Shown: piece after piece, positions 57,791-64,000 of the stretch
Position numbering within the stretch: position 1 is the stretch's first letter
Layout: each line of letters opens with the position of its first letter
Assembly (NCBI GenBank): GCA_030247915.1
Contig: JAPDRQ010000125.1
Span: 1-64,000 of the forward strand
Length of the DNA stretch: 64,000 bases
Direction of reading: 5' to 3'
From: Neophaeococcomyces mojaviensis
Taxonomy: Eukaryota; Ascomycota; Eurotiomycetes; Chaetothyriales
Notes under the pieces: model-generated
Seen by the model: only the letters and a program-made list of their open reading frames with translations
The model's database searches: none
Told to the model about the DNA's origin: nothing
Position numbers and translations under genes: made by a program

Positions 57791-57967
57791 CGTAAGCGTT
57801 ACGTAGTAAAGGTATAAGTAATATAAATTAAATATCGTCGCTATAGAGTAATTAAATATAAAAGCCGCGCTATTAAAAGCCTAAAAAGATCGTACTTCTA
57901 GAAGACTTTAACTTTTATTATTTAGATTAAATCGAAGCTATAATAGTACGCGAATAGAATACGTAAT

Positions 57968-58216
57968 TATTAAGAATAGTAAGTCCTAAAGGGGCAGCAC
58001 TAACCTAGCGTAGAGCTAGTTAGTCTATAAGTAGAGTCAGTTAGTTTAGTAGCTTCCTCGCTATCTACTTAACCTCTCGATTAGTATATTTATTAGTACT
58101 AGCTATTCGTTTATCCCTATTATAGGTACATATATATAGGGACTATCGAGGCGTATATAGAATAAGAATAAGTTATTTACTTAGTATCTACCCACCGCTA
58201 CCTTCCAATCTAAATA
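57968..58216 (+). mobile_element. Solo LTR, TGTTAAGAATAG family
   Basis: 249 bp with perfect gtaat duplication (57963-57967, 58217-58221). Confidence 0.88.
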
Positions 58217-58999
58217 GTAATAGTTAATAATCGAGATAAAGCGAAGAGAACTTATTTTTATAACTTTTAAAAAAAAGTAATCTAAAGAAAAGAGCTTTAA
58301 AGCTTAATAATCGATCTAATATTCGTATTAAAAGAACTAAGAAATAAAATTACCTTTTATTAAATAGAGAAACGCTCTATACTACTATAGAACTCTACCT
58401 CGATTAGAATTAAGCTAAATATTTAACTAGTAGAAAATAAGTACGTAATAAGTAATTAGTATATACTTAAGAAGCTAAATCTAGAAGGCCTAAATAGAGC
58501 CTTAGAGAATCGAAGTAAAAGAAAGTCGACTATTCTTTAAGCCGTTTATACTAAACCCTAACTATTTACCTTTCTTACTTTTATTTATAAGTACGACTAA
58601 GCTTAAGAGCTAAACTAATATAGTCTCTATAAGTCGCTATTTTTCTCGTATATATTAAGCGGGTTAAGTGTATATATAGCGTATACTACTAATATAAAGA
58701 TTTATAAGATTATAAGACTCTAAAAAATCGACTAAAATAAGAAATAAAGCGAACGATAAGAGCGAACTAAGAAAACTTAGTATAGAACTAATAGATAACT
58801 AATACCTCTCGAGTAATAAAAATCTTTAAAGACTTACTAAATAAAGTAAGTAAGTAAAGTATAAATAAAATATACTAAGATTTTTATATCTTAATACTTT
58901 AACGAAGCGAGAATATAAAGATATTTAATAATAACGAAACTTAGACCTAAATATTAATAAAGAAATTCTTTTTTAATTAAACTAATATATATTTATTCT
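58217..58999. other. RIP-mutated DNA, no gene
   Basis: AT-rich, no motif recognised. Confidence 0.5.
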
Positions 59000-61700
59000 C
59001 TATTTATAGTCCGTTTCGCTCCCTCTTAAGTATATATAAACTTTACATCTAGTTATCTATCTACTTACTCTATTTCCCTATATCCTTTTTCGTTTTTAGT
59101 TTTCTCTCTACTACTCTAGTCTTCTTATACTAACTAAGAAGTTTACTACTTTCTTATATTCTTCTCTTATACTAAGTAGTATTTATGTATCTTAGAGTAT
59201 ATCGAAATGGTTTTTCCTCTCCTTCTTTTATATTAAATAGATAAAAAGAAAGTATTCTCTTATCTTTAATTCTTACTCGTATTCGTAGATTACTTTAATT
59301 TTTAGAACTCTTTATTAATTTAAAAAAGCGTTTAGCTTTAGCTTACTAGTTCTAAGCTAAACTATTATTAATATATAGGCTTTTAGCTCTTTAAGTATTT
59401 TTAAACTAAATTTTAAGGATATATATCTAATTTTATAAAGTTCTATTTCTTTTAACGTTATTTTCTACCTATTCCTTTATTTCTATCGAAATTCTTTGTA
59501 AAATTATCTTTTAATCTTTACTATTATAAATAATTTCTTTAAATTATTAATTCTTACTTTCTTTTACGCTTATTTTACTTATATTTTATATTTTAAAATA
59601 CAGTCGTTCTTAAGCTCTTTTTTATATCTAATTTTTCGTAATATTATAACTTTTTTTAAGTATATATTAGTAGTTCGATATATATTTCTATTTCTAAAGT
59701 CGTACACGCTATAACTTAATAAGCTTTTATTATTACTTTAAGAATTCGCTTTTATAAGTTCTTTAGCTTAGCTTATAAATACTTGACGACTTTAATAAAG
59801 AATATTAAATTTTTATATCGTAACTAAGGCTCGATTAAATAGCTTATAGATATATTCCTTTTATCTTTTATAATATTATTTCTTATATAGAGTACGTAAT
59901 TAATTATAATATACTTATAGCTTATATCGCTTTTTATTATAAAGTTAATAAATATATTCTAAGTATTAAGCTCTTATCTAGATATATTTTTAAAACTTTT
60001 ATACTTTTAAATAACTTAATAGTTTTACTTTCTAATATTAGCTTATTCTTTTCTTTAGTTTATCTTTCGTTTATAAAGTAGATTAATTTAAACTTTTTAA
60101 ATATAAACTTTAATTTATAGAGTTTTACTTAATTTTACGAATCTTTAAATACTCTTTATAATTTTTATAGATTTCTATTAATCGTTACGCCTCTTACTAA
60201 AATATTTATATTATTTATATAATCTATATCTTTAACTTCTTTTTTTATATCTTTTAACTCTTTTATTAAATCTATATTATAAAATTAATAAAATAAAGAA
60301 GAGACTAATAAGTCTTATAGTATTCTAATATTTACTTATTAACTTTTAGTTTTATTTTTCTTTATTTATAAACTTATTTCTCTTTCGTATAGAATACCTT
60401 ATATTTATTAAACTATATAAGTAAAAATCTTTCTCTTTTTTTAAATTATAGATAAGCCTCGTTTATAATACGTTATTAAAAGCATTTTATACCTTTAAAG
60501 CTAAAAGTAAGCTTATTTATAGTTTAGTATTCTCCTACATCTTTTTTTATTAATAAAATTAATTATTTTTATTAGTACGTCTTTTATTAATCGTTCTTTT
60601 CTTACTTTATATTAGTTTTTTTTAAAATAAGCCTATTCTTTATAAAAATTTATACTAATTTCGTTATAATTACTTCTTTAAGCGCTTTTTTTAGTATATT
60701 TAATAGCGATATTAGTTTATATACTTTAGAATCTAAGTAGTCTTTTTTTTTTTTTTTAGCTTTCGTAATAAGATTATCTTCGCTTTTTTAAATATTCTTA
60801 GATAGTACTCTTAATCGTAGTAGGTTTAAAACAATTTTATTATTATATTCAGCCTTTTTTCGCGATTATATATTTTATTTTATTTAATATATCGTTTAAT
60901 TCTAATACTTTAAAAGGCTTTATCTTTACGTATACTTTATAAATCTCTTTTTCTTAAGTTTACTCTCTATTTTAAGTAGAATAAAACATATAAAGTTTTT
61001 TTTATATCCTTAAGGTCTACCTTTAGTTATAGTAGAAAGTATATTTAAATTAAAAGTACTACTTTCTTATTAAAGAATATTACGATTTACTATTCGAGCT
61101 AGAGTTTTAGTATTATTATTTAGATTTTATATTTTTTAATTACTTATAAAACTTTTAAATATCTTCTTTTACTTAATTACTTACTTACTATCTAAAATAG
61201 TCTCTTTTTATCTTATTTAAGAGTTTTATCTCTCGTTTTCTCTTTTAAATAAACGCGTTCTACGTAACTCTTTAAGAATTTCTTATATATACTCTTCTTC
61301 GCTTTCTTATTTCTTTAACTACTATTATATATTTATTTGTTTAGAAGGATTAAGTATATTAACTATTTTTACGAAAAGGCACGAAATCTTAAGTCGCTTT
61401 TTAGATTTTTATAATAAGTTTCTTTACCCGTTCTCCGATATTATCTTTTATTATAAAGCTTATAGTTATATATTTCTATATTAAGCTATTTAAACTTTAT
61501 AGAAACTTTTCTTCGTTTAGTTTCTTTAATTTATAATTAATATTTAGAATTATTCTTATTTTTTATCTTGTAGTTAATACTTCGTAATTATAAAGAAATA
61601 ATTAAACCTATAGTTAAAGTTCTTCGCTACTTTATATTCTATTACTCTACTTCGTAAATTCTATAAAATAAAAACTAAGTCTAGTATAGCTTTTTTATTA
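59000..61700 (-). mobile_element. RIP-mutated Tad1-like LINE reverse transcriptase
   Basis: On the - strand, around 60300-60080, the frame reads SSLFY-FYSIDLIKELKDI, DIDYINNINILVRG and KLKFIFKKFKLIYFIN. These match the non-LTR RT segments SPLSPILYLFYNADLIEEL, GYIDDINILVRG and HGSKFAPEKFELIHF. The catalytic DD reads NN, as expected from RIP. The position of this motif order and its wording fit the Tad1/I-like group of fungal LINEs. The limits are approximate. Confidence 0.78.
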
Positions 61701-61827
61701 TTGTTTTCTCTTTATATATATCTTATAGCTTTTTTATTAAGCGTAATAATATTAATATTTTATTTTTTAAACTCTTCGATTAAAAGTTCGACTACTATAT
61801 ATTCTTTATAATCTTTTTATAAACTCT

Positions 61828-62056
61828 TATTAAGATTAGTAAATAGTAATAAATAAATACTAAGTAAATAACTTAAACTTATTATATATACCCGTCGATA
61901 TTCTCTATATTTATATATATTTATAATAAAGATAAATGAATAACTAGTCGCTATAAGAAGTACTAAATTAAGAGGTTAAATAAGTAGTAAAAAAGCTACT
62001 AAACTAATTAGTTTACTTTAAATTAAATTTACTTCTTAAAGTTATTATTCTTAATA
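61828..62056 (-). mobile_element. Solo LTR, TGTTAAGAATAG family, mutated short variant
   Basis: 229 bp, flanks actct and attct (duplication with one C/T change). Heavily mutated. Confidence 0.78.
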
Positions 62057-64000
62057 ATTCTAGCTTTAGTAATAGAAATTAATATTTTTTAATAGTATTA
62101 CATAAACGTCTTTATATCTCTTTTATATTATTTTTATTATTTTTAGTAATTAATTAAAGTAAGTAATTTTTAAGATCGTATTAAGATATAAGAAGGGGTT
62201 ATAGTAATTTAGAAGATATAAAGAATATTACTTTCTTCGTATTCTAATCGTAATAATATCCTTACTTATATGAATCTCTTTTTATTATATATTATGATTA
62301 AATTAGGTTAGGTCGTTAGATGACTATATCTATAAGAAGATATAAAAGAATAGATAAAGGAGCCTAGTACGTAAAGATAAGAAATATAAATTACGTAAAA
62401 GAAAGTAATTAATATAATTAGTACTAAGTATACTAAGTACTATTAAATAATACTAAATAATAATTATTATTTTACTAATATATAACTATAAGTCTCTTAT
62501 ATATATTTATAGCTTTTATAATTAATTCAAATTATATCTTAATCGTATTTATTCGACTATAGTATTTATTATACTTTTATTTTTATTAAATAAAGCCTAG
62601 AATTATACTTAATGACTTATTATTTAGTAAGGTTTCTAATATTATATTCTTAATCTTTTATCGTTAATATATAAAAATACCTTTATTTAATAGGTTTTTT
62701 TACTTAGTATACTAAAAAAAATATTTTCGCGTAGTAGTAGTTTTCTATATAGTAATTTCGATAGGATTCTTAAATAGTAAATATATCGAAATCTTATACT
62801 CTTTTATCTTAAAGTATATTAATTATTATCATTTTTTTAATTTATTAACGTTATATAATAGAACCTTATTATAGTATTTCTTAAATACTTATCGATATAT
62901 TCTTTATTTATAAAAGTATTTTAAGTAAATTAGCGTTCTTTAGTTCTAGTATTATAAAGTAGCTTAATATTATAGATTATTCTCTTTTTTTTTCTTCTTA
63001 TTACTTCTAATAGTAAACTACGCTTCCTATTATAATTATAAGTTTTTATAAAGTTTTATAAGGTATCGTTTATAGCTTTTAGAATTTCTTAATTTTTATT
63101 TAGTCTCTCTATAAATATATATATTTACGTATCGTTTACTTTCGTTACCTTTAATATTTTATAGTTAGTTATTCTTTTTTTTATATGAAAGTAGCGCTTC
63201 GCTTTTTGCTTTACAATAAATTTACTTACTTTTAGAAATTAGTAATTTAATAAGACTTCGTTTTATATAAGGTAATTCGTTATCTTCGCTATATTTATTA
63301 ATACCTTAAAAGTCGTTATTATTATTTTTTTCTTATTTTTTTAGTTAATACGCGTTTTTAAAATCTAGTTTTATATTTATATTTTATATAACGATCTTAT
63401 TCGCTATATTCTTCGCTTTATTTATCTTCTTCGCGTAGATTCTTAGTACTGTAAGTATATATATTCTTATCTTAATCGTTATTATCGATATTTACTTTTA
63501 TAACTATTCTAAATTACTTTTTAAGGTGTCTTCTTTTTCTTTTCTTAGATATACGAGAAGCGCTCTATTTTAGAATATTTTAAAGTCTTTTACTATCTTC
63601 GTAATTTCTATTTCTATTTTTTTCTTAAATATTCTTAAGTATCTCCTTTAGCGTCTTACTTTTCTTTATTTACTAGAACTCTCTTTAGATTTATACTCTA
63701 ATAGGCTTCTCTTTTATATTATAGTAAGGTCTTTTTTAAGCTTTAGCCTCTTATCTTTGCTCTATACTTTTTTATTATCTTTTACGTAGTTTTTCGGGCC
63801 TTATTATAGCGTTATTTAGTTTTATCTTATTCTTCTCTCTTACTGCCTCGGTCTACGTATTTTAGATAGGTTTATACTAATATATCGTTTACTTTTACTA
63901 ATTTCTTAAGGTCTTTAACTATTATAACTTAAGTCTGACCGTTACTCTAGTTACTATTATGTTATTCTCTCTAGTCTATTTTAGTATAGTTATCTCTACT
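62057..64000. other. RIP-mutated DNA to the window end
   Basis: The part at 62295-62640 matches the decayed LTR at 14590-15480. The rest is AT-rich and may be the upstream half of the LINE; no ORF1 or endonuclease motif could be read. Confidence 0.45.

Noticed and set aside
1..64000. CRISPR arrays, bacterial operons or rRNA genes
   Set aside because: No regularly spaced short repeats with spacers, no rRNA stretches; splice sites show a eukaryotic genome.

Overview
The window is nuclear DNA of a filamentous ascomycete. Short introns of 43-82 bp with GT...AG ends and CTRAC-type branch sites, a C2H2 factor with a fungal-type transcription-factor domain, and Tad1-like LINE, Ty3/gypsy and Tc1/mariner relics all point there. 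The strongest sign is repeat-induced point mutation (RIP): more than half of the window is extremely AT-rich, rich in TpA and nearly free of CpA and TpG, while CpG and CpT survive. Such two-speed genomes with AT-rich blocks are well known in Dothideomycetes, but the species cannot be named from the sequence.

Layout. Normal-composition islands hold intact genes: 1-5.0 kb (a DUF7924-type protein, then a non-coding stretch with degenerate repeats); 8.7-10.1 kb (short-chain dehydrogenase); 18.6-23.7 kb (SnoaL-like protein, beta-lactamase-fold hydrolase or acyltransferase, dienelactone hydrolase); 28.7-31.4 kb (MFS transporter); 41.1-43.6 kb (cytochrome P450); 52.0-55.6 kb (C2H2 transcription factor). 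Exon structures were worked out by hand. All six spliced genes keep an open frame across every junction and retain their family motifs, so they look functional although they sit in mutated DNA.

Between the islands lie RIP-mutated transposon relics. Decodable ones are Ty3/gypsy polymerase (5.1-7.2 kb, + strand; 31.7-32.1 kb, - strand), Tc1/mariner transposases (17.3-18.6 kb and 55.6-56.6 kb, + strand) and a Tad1-like LINE reverse transcriptase (59-61.7 kb, - strand). Scattered over them are small, partly unmutated elements: about 20 copies of a ~250-bp solo-LTR-like family with 5-bp target-site duplications, six copies of a variable-length family (200-500 bp) with 4-bp duplications, two copies of a ~365-bp LTR, four copies of a third LTR group, and one complete 342-bp miniature LTR retrotransposon (TRIM) carrying a tRNA-like, pol III promoter-like core.

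How the genes may work together (inference). SDR, SnoaL-like protein, beta-lactamase-fold enzyme, dienelactone hydrolase, MFS exporter, P450 and a transcription factor are a typical tailoring, transport and regulation set for a fungal secondary-metabolite or catabolic pathway. No backbone synthase is present in the window. The promoters of SDR, beta-lactamase-like enzyme, DLH, MFS and P450 each carry a GGTGGGG word on the + strand, a possible shared site for one regulator. This suggests a co-regulated set broken into islands by transposons, the best candidate here for an undescribed system.
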